The notes beneath the pieces are model-generated. The model did no database searches. It was not told where the DNA came from and saw only the letters and a list, made by a program, of their open reading frames with translations. Position numbers and translations under genes: made by a program. From Roseateles sp. (lineage in GTDB: Bacteria; Pseudomonadota; Gammaproteobacteria; Burkholderiales; Burkholderiaceae_C), in NCBI GenBank assembly GCA_016790285.1, contig JAEUPJ010000041.1:62001-126000 (forward strand): DNA of 64,000 nt. Reading direction: 5' to 3'. The stretch's first letter is position 1; each line of letters opens with the position of its first letter. Shown piece after piece: positions 1-8,121 of this stretch.

Positions 1-266
1 CCGAAGGCCTCCAGCGCGTCCTCGGAGTGGGAGTCCAGCGTGAGCTGCACGATGAGCTGGTCGGGCACGCCCACGAGCTCGGCGTTGACCTTGATCGTGT
101 AGCCCTCGATGACGCCGGCCTCCTCCATGCGCTTGATGCGCGCCCAGCACGGCGAACTGCTCAGCCCCACCTCGGCGCTGAGCTCCTGCAGGCTGGCGCG
201 CGCGTTGCGCTGCAGGGCCCGCAGCAGGGCGAGGTCGTGGCGGTCCAGCTTGATTTCCTGTGGCAT
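1..266 (-). CDS. Lrp/AsnC family transcriptional regulator, partial (3' part beyond the window edge)
   Basis: The visible 88 residues are the N-terminal DNA-binding part of an Lrp/AsnC regulator. The start MPQEIKLDRHD leads into a winged helix-turn-helix (roughly residues 8-50, with the typical SSSPCWARIKRM recognition region) and then the beginning of the ligand-binding RAM domain (GYTIKVNAELVG). Members of this family are amino-acid-responsive dimers or octamers that control amino-acid metabolism. The gene diverges from an acetolactate synthase gene across 89 bp, which suggests that it regulates branched-chain amino-acid synthesis; that target is an inference. The C-terminus lies outside the window. 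Confidence 0.9.
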   Translation of the reverse strand, partial: MPQEIKLDRHDLALLRALQRNARASLQELSAEVGLSSSPCWARIKRMEEAGVIEGYTIKVNAELVGVPDQLIVQLTLDSHSEDALEAF

Positions 267-286
267 GACGCTTTGAAAGAAAAGTT

Positions 287-358
287 TGCCGAATGCTAGG
301 TGGTGGGCCAGAAGAGAAGAAGCCTTTTCTGCCGGATGACGCACAAACTTGCCGGATG
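287..358. promoter_or_regulatory. Three TGCCGRATG boxes in the Lrp-ilvB divergent region (candidate operators)
   Basis: The nonamer TGCCGAATG occurs at 287-295 and TGCCGGATG at 330-338 and 350-358, all on the same strand between the divergent Lrp and acetolactate synthase genes. The last copy overlaps the synthase start codon at 356. Centre-to-centre distances of 43 and 20 bp are close to whole helical turns, as expected for sites bound by an oligomeric Lrp protein on one DNA face. Binding by the neighbouring regulator is an inference. Confidence 0.35.
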
Positions 359-2101
359 AATGCGCTTGCTGACGGGCCCCACCTGGCCCTTGCTCCCACC
401 GCCCGCACCGGCGCCCAGGTGCTGCTGGACACGCTGGCCGACTGCGGCGTGGACACCGTCTTCGGCTACCCGGGCGGGGCCGTGCTGCCCATCTACGACG
501 TGTTGCACGCCGAGACGCGCATCCGCCACATCCTCGTGCGCCACGAGCAGGCTGCGGTGCACGCGGCGCAGGGTTATGCGCGCAGCACCGGCCGCGTGGG
601 CGTGGTGCTCGTGACCTCGGGCCCGGGCATGAGCAACACCACCACGGGGCTGCTGGATGCGCTGTCGGACTCGGTGCCCGTGCTGTGCATCAGCGGCCAG
701 GTGGCGCTCGGCGCCATCGGGACCGATGCCTTCCAGGAGTGCGACGCGCTGGGCATCAGCCGCCCGGTCACCAAGTGGAACGCGCAGATCCGCGACGCCG
801 GCCTCGTGCGTGCCCTCGTGCGCCAGGGCCTGGCCGTGGCCGCGGGTGGGCGGCCCGGGCCGGTGCTCATCGACTTCCCCAAGGACCTGCAGCAGCAGGC
901 CGCGCCACAGCGGGCGCTGCCCGCGCCGCGAGCCCTGCGCCTGGCGCGCAGCGCGATCAACCCGGCCCGCGTGGCTCAGGCCGCGCAGTGGGTGGCCGAG
1001 GCCCGCCGGCCGGTCTTCTACGGCGGTGGGGGCCTCGTCAACGCCGGGCCCGAAGCCTGCGCCGCCTTCGCCGACGTGGTGCGCCTGAGCGGCGCCCCCT
1101 GCACGCTGACCTTGATGGGCCTGGGTGCCTTTCCGGCGTCGCAGGCGCAGTGGCTCGGCATGCTGGGCATGCACGGCACGCTGGAGGCCAACCTCGCGAT
1201 GCACGAGGCCGACCTCATCGTCTGCATCGGCGCGCGCTTCGACGACCGTGTCACCGGCCGGCTGGACCAGTTCGCGCCGAACGCCCGCGTCATCCATGCC
1301 GACATCGACCCCGCATCCATCCACAAGGTGCGCCGGGCGGACCTGCCCTTCGTCGGCGACGCGGGCGAGCTGCTCGCCGCCTTGCGCCTGGCCCTGCAGG
1401 CCGCTGCCCCCGCCCCCGGGCGGCTGGCCGGCTGGTGGCGCCAGATCGAGGCCTGGCGGGCCCGGCGTTGCCTGGACTTCGACGACACGCCGGGCGTCAT
1501 CGCCCCGCAGGCCTTGATGCGCGAACTGCAGCGCCAACTGCAGGGCCGCGACGCCATCGTCTCCACCGACGTCGGCCAGCACCAGATGTGGGCCGCGCAG
1601 CACCTGGCGTTCGACGCACCCGGGCGCTGGCTCACCTCGGGTGGCGCCGGCACCATGGGCTACGGGCTGCCGGCGGCCATCGGCGCGCAGGTGGCCCACC
1701 CGGGCCGCACGGTGGTGTGCGTGAGCGGCGACGCCTCGGTGCTGATGAACCTGCAGGAGCTCGCCACCGCGTGCCAGCACCGCACGCCCGTCAAGCTCGT
1801 GCTGTGCAACAACAGCCACATGGGCATGGTGCGTCAGTGGCAGCAGCTCATCCATGGCGAGCGCTACAGCCACAGCTACAACGCCTGCATGCCCGACTTC
1901 GTGGCCGTCGCGCGCGGCTTCGGCTGGCAGGCCGCGCGCGTGGACGAGCGTGACGCGCTGCCGGCTGCGCTGGCCGCGTGCCTGGCGTCACAGGAGCCCT
2001 TCTTCCTGGACGTGCGCGTGCGCGCCGAGGAAAACTGCTTCCCGATGATCCCGGCCGGCCGCGGCCACCACGAGGTGCTGCTGGGGCCGCCGCGAGAATG
2101 A
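356..2101 (+). CDS. ilvB: Acetolactate synthase-type ThDP enzyme, large (catalytic) subunit
   Basis: This 581-residue protein has the three-domain layout of thiamine-diphosphate acetolactate synthases, which condense two pyruvates (or pyruvate and 2-oxobutyrate) in valine, leucine and isoleucine synthesis. Seen: the Pyr domain with VFGYPGGAVLPIYD and the catalytic Glu in RHEQAAVHAAQGYAR, the central FAD-type domain (about residues 200-340), and the PP domain with the Mg/ThDP motif GDASVLMN and TSGGAGTMGYGLP. Length is normal for IlvB. The start at 356 was chosen because it gives the family N-terminus; an ATG at 293 would add 21 unrelated residues. No small regulatory subunit (ilvN/ilvH) or ilvC follows, so this is a stand-alone copy, possibly a second isozyme or a related carboligase. 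It is probably regulated by the divergent Lrp gene. Confidence 0.88.
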   Translation: MNALADGPHLALAPTARTGAQVLLDTLADCGVDTVFGYPGGAVLPIYDVLHAETRIRHILVRHEQAAVHAAQGYARSTGRVGVVLVTSGPGMSNTTTGLLDALSDSVPVLCISGQVALGAIGTDAFQECDALGISRPVTKWNAQIRDAGLVRALVRQGLAVAAGGRPGPVLIDFPKDLQQQAAPQRALPAPRALRLARSAINPARVAQAAQWVAEARRPVFYGGGGLVNAGPEACAAFADVVRLSGAPCTLTLMGLGAFPASQAQWLGMLGMHGTLEANLAMHEADLIVCIGARFDDRVTGRLDQFAPNARVIHADIDPASIHKVRRADLPFVGDAGELLAALRLALQAAAPAPGRLAGWWRQIEAWRARRCLDFDDTPGVIAPQALMRELQRQLQGRDAIVSTDVGQHQMWAAQHLAFDAPGRWLTSGGAGTMGYGLPAAIGAQVAHPGRTVVCVSGDASVLMNLQELATACQHRTPVKLVLCNNSHMGMVRQWQQLIHGERYSHSYNACMPDFVAVARGFGWQAARVDERDALPAALAACLASQEPFFLDVRVRAEENCFPMIPAGRGHHEVLLGPPRE

Positions 2102-2130
2102 CGCTTTCTCCACTTTCGGGAAGAGAGCGA

Positions 2131-3015
2131 ATGAAGAAGCTGTTGCAGGACCGCGTGGCCATCGTGACGGGCGCGGGCGGTGGCCTGGGCCGCGCGCATG
2201 CCCTGGAGCTGGCGCGCCACGGGGCGCGGGTGCTCATCAACGACCTGGCGGGCGCGAGCGATGGCCAGGGCGCCCGTGCGGTGGCCGACGAGATCCGCGC
2301 CGCGGGCGGCGAGGCCCTCGTGCACCTGGGCGACGTGACGCGACCGGAGGACATGCAGGCCATGGCCGACCAGACGCTCGCCGCCTGGGGCCGCATCGAC
2401 ATCCTCATCAACAACGCCGGCATCCTGCGCGACAAGACCTTCGCCAAGATGGCGCTGGAGGACTTCCGCCTCGTGCTCGACGTGCACGTGATGGGCGCGG
2501 TCAACGCCACCAAGGCCGTGTGGGCCACCATGCAGGAGCAGGAATACGGCCGCATCGTCATGACGACCTCGTCGTCGGGCCTGTACGGCAACTTCGGCCA
2601 GGCCAACTACGGCGCGGCCAAGATGGCCCTGGTGGGCTTCATGCAGACGCTGGCGCTGGAAGGCGCCAAGCGCAACATCCGCGTCAACTGCCTGGCGCCC
2701 ACCGCGGCCACCGGCATGACCGAGGGCATCCTGCCGGCCGAGGCGCTGAAGCAGCTGGCGCCCGAAAAGGTCAGCCCCGGCCTGATTCCGCTCGTCGTGG
2801 ACGACGCACCCAGCCGCATGATCCTGCTGGCAGGCGCGGGCAGCTTCGAGGCCGCGCACGTCACGATGACCCGCGGCATCCACATCGCCGACACGGCCGC
2901 GGCCGGTGAGCAGCTGTGCACGCGCCTGGACGAGCTGACCCAGCGCGACGGCGAGATCGTGCCGGCAGCAGGCTGGGCGCAGGTGCAGCTGGAAGTCAGC
3001 AAGCTCCCGGGTTGA
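2131..3015 (+). CDS. SDR family NAD(P)-dependent oxidoreductase, 3-hydroxyacyl-CoA dehydrogenase type
   Basis: A 294-residue short-chain dehydrogenase. The Rossmann motif VTGAGGGLGRAHALELARHG, the NNAGILRDKTFAKM segment and the catalytic Ser-Tyr-Lys set (TTSSSGLYGNFGQANYGAAK) are all visible. The extended NNAG segment resembles the dehydrogenase domain of peroxisomal multifunctional enzyme type 2 and its bacterial relatives, which act on (3R)-hydroxyacyl-CoA; the true substrate is not known. The C-terminal 70 residues extend beyond a basic SDR. The start at 2131 follows a purine-rich GGAAGAGAG; an alternative in-frame ATG at 2098 overlaps the ilvB stop as ATGA. The gene therefore probably lies in one transcript with ilvB and the two genes that follow. 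Confidence 0.85.
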   Translation: MKKLLQDRVAIVTGAGGGLGRAHALELARHGARVLINDLAGASDGQGARAVADEIRAAGGEALVHLGDVTRPEDMQAMADQTLAAWGRIDILINNAGILRDKTFAKMALEDFRLVLDVHVMGAVNATKAVWATMQEQEYGRIVMTTSSSGLYGNFGQANYGAAKMALVGFMQTLALEGAKRNIRVNCLAPTAATGMTEGILPAEALKQLAPEKVSPGLIPLVVDDAPSRMILLAGAGSFEAAHVTMTRGIHIADTAAAGEQLCTRLDELTQRDGEIVPAAGWAQVQLEVSKLPG

Positions 3016-3094
3016 CCCAAGAAACACGACACGCGCTGACAGGTATGGCGGCGCAGACTGCACGGACCTTGAACCCCGTGAACGGTCTGCCTCC

Positions 3095-3805
3095 ATGCCT
3101 CCTGTTGAAGCCTCCCAGGCGCCCGCCGCACCGGACTGCGGTGTCATCGAGCTGCGCCAGTACACCCTGCACCCCGGGCGCCGCGAGGCGCTGATCGCGC
3201 TGTTCGACCGCGAGTTCGTCGAGACGCAGGAGGCCGTCGGCATCCGCGTGCTCGGCCAGTTCCGCGACGCGGACGACGCCGAGCGGTTCGTCTGGCTGCG
3301 CGGTTATGCCGACATGGCGGCGCGAGGGCGGGCCCTGCCGGCGTTCTACGATGGCCCGGTGTGGGCGGCCCACCGCGACGCGGCCAACGCGACGATGGTC
3401 GATTCCGACGACGTGCTGCTGCTGCGCCCGGCCTGGCCCGGGGCGGCGCTGCCGGCGCGGGCGCGAGCGTCGGGCGCCGTGGGCGCGGCCCCGGGTGTGT
3501 TGCGTGCCGTGGTCGTCCACCTGAAGGCGCTGGCCGACGACACCGTGCTCGCGGCCTGCTGCGCGCTGCCGGCACGCGAGGCGCGGCTGCAGGCCTGCTA
3601 CGTCACCGAACCGGCGCCCAACAACTTCCCGCGCCACCCGCTGAGGGCCGGCGAGCCGGTGCTGCTGGCGCTGGCGGGCTTCGCCGAGCCGGCGCAGGCC
3701 GAGGCCTGGGCCCTGGCGATCGACGAGGCCCTGCAGCCCTGGCAGGCGCGTGCCACGCAGCACCTGCGCCTGCTGCCCACGTCCCGTTCTGCACTCCGCC
3801 CCTGA
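3095..3805 (+). CDS. NIPSNAP family protein
   Basis: A 236-residue protein without signal peptide or membrane segment. The N-terminal half carries the NIPSNAP ferredoxin-like pattern (VIELRQYTLHPGRREALIAL, then FVETQEAVGIRVLGQFRD and a tryptophan-containing FVWLRGYADM). The second half appears to be a second, more diverged alpha+beta unit, as in tandem-domain members. NIPSNAP proteins have no agreed enzymatic function in bacteria. The gene sits 79 bp after the SDR and 7 bp before the next gene, so it is probably cotranscribed, but that does not identify its role. Confidence 0.8.
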   Translation: MPPVEASQAPAAPDCGVIELRQYTLHPGRREALIALFDREFVETQEAVGIRVLGQFRDADDAERFVWLRGYADMAARGRALPAFYDGPVWAAHRDAANATMVDSDDVLLLRPAWPGAALPARARASGAVGAAPGVLRAVVVHLKALADDTVLAACCALPAREARLQACYVTEPAPNNFPRHPLRAGEPVLLALAGFAEPAQAEAWALAIDEALQPWQARATQHLRLLPTSRSALRP

Positions 3806-3812
3806 GGCCACC

Positions 3813-4322
3813 ATGACCTCACCTGCCACGCCCCACGATTTCGACTTCTTCATCGGCCACTGGGAAGTGCGCCACCGCCGCCTCAAGGAGCGGCTGCTCG
3901 GCTGCCATGACTGGGAGGACTTCAGCGGCCGCTGCCACATGTGGCCGCTGCTGGACGGCCGCGGCAATGTCGACGACAACGTGCTGGACCTGCCCACCGG
4001 CCCCTACCGCGCCGTGTCGCTGCGCACCTTCGACGCCGCCACCGGCCAGTGGGCCATCTGGTGGGTGGACGGCCGCCACCCGCACCGGCTGGAGCCGCCC
4101 GTCGTCGGCGGCTTTGCCGACGGCGTGGGCGAGTTCCAGTGCGACGACGAACTGCGCGGCCAGCCCATCCGCGTGCGTTACCGCTGGACGGACACGCGCA
4201 CCGACCACCCGCGCTGGCAGCAGGCCTTCTCCGCCGACGGCGGGCAGACCTGGGAGACCAACTGGGTGATGGACTTCACGCGCGTGGCCGCGCCGGGCGC
4301 GGGGCCTACTTCGCCGCGTTGA
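3813..4322 (+). CDS. DUF1579-like protein of unknown function
   Basis: A 169-residue soluble protein beginning with a FDFFIGHWEVRHRRLKERL motif, then conserved Trp and Asp positions (GRCHMWPLLDGRGNVDDNVL, QWAIWWVDGR). This pattern resembles the DUF1579-type beta-barrel proteins that begin with 'FDFxxGxW'. No catalytic residues can be assigned. It ends at 4322, overlapping by 17 bp the 3' end of the convergent GH5 gene, so the two transcription units meet here with no terminator between them. Function unknown. Confidence 0.6.
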   Translation: MTSPATPHDFDFFIGHWEVRHRRLKERLLGCHDWEDFSGRCHMWPLLDGRGNVDDNVLDLPTGPYRAVSLRTFDAATGQWAIWWVDGRHPHRLEPPVVGGFADGVGEFQCDDELRGQPIRVRYRWTDTRTDHPRWQQAFSADGGQTWETNWVMDFTRVAAPGAGPTSPR

Positions 4323-5691
4323 CGATGGCGCTGATCAGCCCGGTGTGCACCTGCGCACCGGTGCTGCGGTCGAACAGGCCCATGCTGTGGTTGGCGTTGG
4401 GCGAGCCCGCGTCCCACCACACCGGCACCGCGCCGTGCGTCCAGGCCGAGCGGGCGACGTAGCGCGCCCAGTTGGTGCGGTAGGTCTCGGCGCCGCTGAA
4501 CTCGGTGCGGCGGATGGCGCCGAACTCGCCCAGGATCACCGGAATGCCGGCGTCCACGAAGCGCGTCTTCATCTTCTGGAACTGTGCGTCCACATAGGCC
4601 TCGTTGGCCCAGGTCTCGGTGTTGGCCGCACTCGTGGCCGAGGCGCCCCACTGCCAGATGCTGCTCGTCTCGTTGAGCGTGAAGTTGTAGGGGTCGTAGA
4701 AGTGCACCTCCATCATCAGCCGCTTGGCCATCGGGTCGCTGGGCACGGTGGCGAAGTTCACCGTGTGGTCGATGTTGGTGTTGAAGCCCTGCACGATGAG
4801 GTGGCGGGCGAGGTTGTTGCCGCCCGTGGCGCGCACCGCGTTGACGAAGGTCTGGTTGAAGCTGTTCTGCACCGTGTAGAACTCGACGGTGGGCGTGTTG
4901 TAGTTGTCGGTCACCATCACTTCGTTGGTGCCGGCGAACAGCAGCGTGTCGTCATAGCCCTTGAAGTTGTTGGCGATCTGCGTCCAGAACTTGGTGATGC
5001 GGGCGTTGACCGTGGCCTGCTGGGCGTAGGTGGGCTGCATCCAGCCGCCGTCCCAGTGGATGTTGATCATCGTGTAGAGACCGGCGGTCTTCGCGTAGTT
5101 GACGACCTGCGTCACGCGGCTCATCCAGCTCGCGCTGATGTTGTCGTTGGCGTCGGCGTACTGCTTCCACGACAGCGGGATGCGCACGGTCTTGAAGCCG
5201 GCGGCCTTCACGGCGTTGAAGAGCGCCTGCGTGGCTTGCGGGTTGCCCCAGGCGGTCTCGCCGCCGATGGCCTCCAGCGTGTTGCCCAGGTTCCAGCCGG
5301 CGCCCATGAGCTTGCTGAGCTGCAGGCTGGTGAGGTCACGCATACCGGGCACCGTGATGGTGAAGGCCTGCGTGGACTTGGCACCGCAGCTGTTGGTGTA
5401 GGTGGCCGTGGCCGTGCAGCTGGCCTTGGCGGTGAGCGCCTGCTCGCGCGCCGTGCCGGACGTGCCGCAGCCGCTCCAGGCCCAGCTGCCGCCAGACGTG
5501 GGCTGCGGCCCGAAGGTGAACGTGCTGTCGGCGGCGACGCTGGCCGTGGCGGTGGCGGTCCAGGTCGTGCCGACCTTGATGAAGGGCTTGATGGCCGTGG
5601 CCGTGCAGGTCTGGGCCTGCGCTGTGGTTTGGGCGCCCAGCGCGAGGGCCAGCGCCAGCAGGCGCGTTGCCTTGCCGAAGGTTGATGTCAT
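4306..5691 (-). CDS. Secreted GH5 endo-beta-glucanase (cellulase/xyloglucanase), copy 1, with N-terminal Cys-rich Ig-like module
   Basis: A 461-residue exported glycoside hydrolase. A Sec signal peptide (MTSTFGKATRLLALALALG, cut after AQA) is followed by a module of about 85 residues with four cysteines (QTCTATA, WSGCGTS, KASCTATATYTNSCG) that looks like an Ig-like beta-sandwich, and then a GH5 (beta/alpha)8 barrel. The barrel shows AGWNLGNTLEA, the conserved GETAWGNP, the acid/base Glu in LLFAGTNEV and the nucleophile in VILGEFGAI. The WNLGNTL/ETAWGNP signature suggests subfamily GH5_4, many of which cut xyloglucan; this is an inference. The start is set by a strong AGGAGA site 6 nt upstream. 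It is the last gene of the leftward unit, 106 bp after copy 2, from which it probably arose by tandem duplication. Confidence 0.9.
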   Translation of the reverse strand: MTSTFGKATRLLALALALGAQTTAQAQTCTATAIKPFIKVGTTWTATATASVAADSTFTFGPQPTSGGSWAWSGCGTSGTAREQALTAKASCTATATYTNSCGAKSTQAFTITVPGMRDLTSLQLSKLMGAGWNLGNTLEAIGGETAWGNPQATQALFNAVKAAGFKTVRIPLSWKQYADANDNISASWMSRVTQVVNYAKTAGLYTMINIHWDGGWMQPTYAQQATVNARITKFWTQIANNFKGYDDTLLFAGTNEVMVTDNYNTPTVEFYTVQNSFNQTFVNAVRATGGNNLARHLIVQGFNTNIDHTVNFATVPSDPMAKRLMMEVHFYDPYNFTLNETSSIWQWGASATSAANTETWANEAYVDAQFQKMKTRFVDAGIPVILGEFGAIRRTEFSGAETYRTNWARYVARSAWTHGAVPVWWDAGSPNANHSMGLFDRSTGAQVHTGLISAIVNAAK

Positions 5692-5719
5692 GGTTTGTCT
5701 CCTGGTGGGGTGGTCGGCG

Positions 5720-5734
5720 CGGCACCTCGTGCCG
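5720..5734 (-). other. Short stem-loop between two GH5 genes
   Basis: CGGCAC, a 3-nt loop and GTGCCG form a perfect 6-bp hairpin in the 106-bp gap between the two distal GH5 genes; a second weaker one (TCCC/GGGA) lies at 5737-5750. There is no U-tract, so it is not a classical terminator. It may stabilise or separate the mRNAs. Confidence 0.3.
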
Positions 5735-5797
5735 GGTCCCTGCGCCGGGAACATCGGGCGCGGCCTTTCCCCTCCGCTGCCCGAATCGGGGGGCTCG

Positions 5798-7189
5798 TCA
5801 GCGCGCGGCGTTGACGATGGCCTTGATGGTCTTGGGGTAGGCCTGCAAGGTGGTGCGGCGGTTGAACAGGCCCATGCTGTGATCGCCCAGCGCGCCCTCG
5901 TCCCAGTACACGGGCACTGCGCCGTTCGCCCACGCGGTGCGGGCGACGAACTCGTCCCAGTAGGTGCGGTACAGCCCCGCGGCGTCCTTGGACAGGCGTG
6001 AGATCGCGCCGTACTCGCCGACGATGACGGGCACGCCGCGGTCGACGTAGGCCGTCTTCAGGCGCCGGAACTGCGACTCCACGTAGGCCTCGTCGGCCCA
6101 GTGCTCGGGCGACGCGGCGGCGTCGGTCACGATACGGCCCCACTGCCAGTACTTGTCGGGCGTACCGTCCCAGTAGGTGGTGGCCAGCGTGAAGAAGTAG
6201 GGGTCGTAGAAGTGCACCTCCATCATCAGCCGCGAGGCCACCGGGTCGTTGGGCAGCACCGAAACGTTGATCGCGTTGTCCACGCCCGTGCCGTAGCTCT
6301 GCACCACCAGGTGGCGCGCCAGGTTGTTGCCGCCGGTGGCGCGCACCGCGTCGATGAAGGTCTGGTTGAAGCCGTTCTGCACCGCCGCGTTCTCCGCCGT
6401 GGGCGGGTCGAAGTTGTTGGGCATGGCCACTTCGTTGGAGCCGGCGAACAGCAGCATGTCGTCGTGCGACTTGAAGTTGTTCGCGATCTGCGTCCAGAAC
6501 TTCGTGAGCCGCGCGTTGACCTCGGCCTGGTGGGCGTAGTCGGGGATCATCCAGCCGCCGTCCCAGTGGATGTTGATCATCACGTACAGGCCGGCATTGC
6601 GCGCCTGGTTGACGACCTGCGTCACGCGGGCCATCCAGGCCGGGCTGATGGTGTCGCTGGCGTCGGCGTACTGCTTCCAGGACACCGGAATGCGCACGGT
6701 CTTGAAGCCCGCCGCACGCACCGCGTTGAACAGCGCCTGGCTGGCCGGCGGGTTGCCCCAGGCCGTCTCGCCCCCCGTGGCCTCCAGCGTGTTGCCGAGG
6801 TTCCAGCCCGCGCCCATCAGGCGCGACAGCTGCACGCTCGTGAGGTCGCGCATGCCAGGCACGGTGATGGCAAAGCTCGCGCTGCTCGCCTGGCCGCAGG
6901 CGTTGGTGTAGGTGACGGTGGCCGTGCAGCTGGCCTTGGCGGTGAAGTTCACGCGCGTGGCGGTGCTGCTCAGGCCGCAACCGCGCCAGCTCGCACGGCC
7001 GCCGGTGTCATCGACCCGGGCCGACAGCTGCAGCGGGGTGCCGGCAGCGACGGTGGCTGGTGCACTGGCCGCGCTGCCACTGACCGCCAGGTTGGTGGTG
7101 AGCCGGCTGGCCGTGCAGGCTGGCTGCGCGTGGGCTGCGGCTGCGAGCAGCCCGGTGACGAACAGGAAAAGGGGTGTGTGGATTCGCAT
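5798..7189 (-). CDS. Secreted GH5 endo-beta-glucanase, copy 2, with N-terminal Cys-rich Ig-like module
   Basis: A 463-residue paralogue of copy 1 with the same architecture: Sec signal (MRIHTPLFLFVTGLLAAAAH, cut after AHA or AQA), a four-cysteine Ig-like module (PACTASR, WRGCGLS, KASCTATVTYTNACG) and a GH5 barrel. Catalytic positions are retained: acid/base Glu in LLFAGSNEV and nucleophile in VIVGEYGAI. The barrel is close to copies 1 and 3, but the Ig-like module is more diverged, with a different first strand (SRLTTNLAVSG). It starts at an ATG preceded by AGGAGACACGACC. It lies 16 bp after the PEP-CTERM gene, in the same unit. It is expected in the periplasm or outside the cell, cutting beta-1,4-glucan or xyloglucan backbones. 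Confidence 0.9.
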   Translation of the reverse strand: MRIHTPLFLFVTGLLAAAAHAQPACTASRLTTNLAVSGSAASAPATVAAGTPLQLSARVDDTGGRASWRGCGLSSTATRVNFTAKASCTATVTYTNACGQASSASFAITVPGMRDLTSVQLSRLMGAGWNLGNTLEATGGETAWGNPPASQALFNAVRAAGFKTVRIPVSWKQYADASDTISPAWMARVTQVVNQARNAGLYVMINIHWDGGWMIPDYAHQAEVNARLTKFWTQIANNFKSHDDMLLFAGSNEVAMPNNFDPPTAENAAVQNGFNQTFIDAVRATGGNNLARHLVVQSYGTGVDNAINVSVLPNDPVASRLMMEVHFYDPYFFTLATTYWDGTPDKYWQWGRIVTDAAASPEHWADEAYVESQFRRLKTAYVDRGVPVIVGEYGAISRLSKDAAGLYRTYWDEFVARTAWANGAVPVYWDEGALGDHSMGLFNRRTTLQAYPKTIKAIVNAAR

Positions 7190-7205
7190 GGTCGTGTCTC
7201 CTGCC

Positions 7206-8063
7206 TCAACGTGAGCCCTGGGCGCCGTGGCGGCGGCGCGCGACGCCTGCGGTGACCAGCAGGCCGGCCAGCCAGAGTGCTGCGCTGCCGGGCTCGGGCA
7301 CGGCCGACAGCACCTGGGCCGAGGTGAGCAGCGAGATCTGCGCGACGGCCAGGCTCGTGCCCGCGTTGTCCCAGCTGACCGACAGCAGGCTCGGGCCGCT
7401 GTAGCCGAGGCTGAAGTCGGGGCTGTCGACGGCCTGGGCTTCGGCGCTGACGAGCCCGGTACCGAGGTTGGCGTTCCAGAGGGCCAGCTGGGCCAGGGCG
7501 GAGGCGCTGCCGCCGTTGCCGACGACGGCCAGGCCGTCGAGCGTCATCGTGACGACCACGCGCGTGCGGGGGCCCACCATGAAGGCCGCATCCCACAGCC
7601 GTGCGGCGGCCGAGGCCACCTCGCCGCCGCTGGCGCTGGCAAAGGACGACGCGGCGCCGGCCGAGAAGAGGTCGCTGCCGGAGAAGCTGACGCTGGCCGT
7701 GGCCGAGCCGCTCGCACCCCCGACCGTGGCCTGGCGGTTGCTGCCGATCCAGCCGATGGACTCGGCGTGCTGGGCGGCGTCGGCCAGGTCGGCCGTGACG
7801 CCGGTGGACTCGGCCGTTGCGGGCCAGCCGGGGCCGGTGTTCTGCACGATCCAGGGCCAGTTGCCGGTGACCCAGGGCTCGGCATCGAGCGCCACGAGGG
7901 TGACGGTGACGTTGGAGATGCTGACCTGCGCGCTGGACGTCGCGGCGAGGGCAGGCGACATGGGCAGTGCGGCGGCGGCGAGGGTGGCCAGGGTGGCCAG
8001 CGCGGGGGTGCGCAGGCGTGACCGGGCATCCCGGCCGTGGAGGTAGGAAAGGGCTTGTCTCAT
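7206..8063 (-). CDS. PEP-CTERM sorting domain-containing surface protein
   Basis: A 285-residue exported protein of unknown function. Its N-terminus has a Sec signal (hydrophobic stretch TLATLAAAALPM, cut near ALA), and its C-terminus has the complete PEP-CTERM sorting signal: VPEPGS, a hydrophobic helix (AALWLAGLLVTAGVA) and the basic tail RRRHG. Such proteins are recognised by the exosortase EpsH/XrtA type system and sent to the cell surface or exopolysaccharide. The body is rich in Ser, Ala and Gly, contains several Trp residues and has predicted beta character, but no recognisable catalytic or carbohydrate-binding motif. No exosortase gene is in the window. It is embedded between GH5 genes in the same direction, so a surface role in polysaccharide binding is an attractive guess. 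The start codon has a poor Shine-Dalgarno site. Confidence 0.85.
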   Translation of the reverse strand: MRQALSYLHGRDARSRLRTPALATLATLAAAALPMSPALAATSSAQVSISNVTVTLVALDAEPWVTGNWPWIVQNTGPGWPATAESTGVTADLADAAQHAESIGWIGSNRQATVGGASGSATASVSFSGSDLFSAGAASSFASASGGEVASAAARLWDAAFMVGPRTRVVVTMTLDGLAVVGNGGSASALAQLALWNANLGTGLVSAEAQAVDSPDFSLGYSGPSLLSVSWDNAGTSLAVAQISLLTSAQVLSAVPEPGSAALWLAGLLVTAGVARRRHGAQGSR

Positions 8064-8121
8064 GATGTTGTGTTGTTGTGGGGCGTTGTCGAAGGCCGCG
8101 CCCCTGCCGGCCTGGGGAAGG

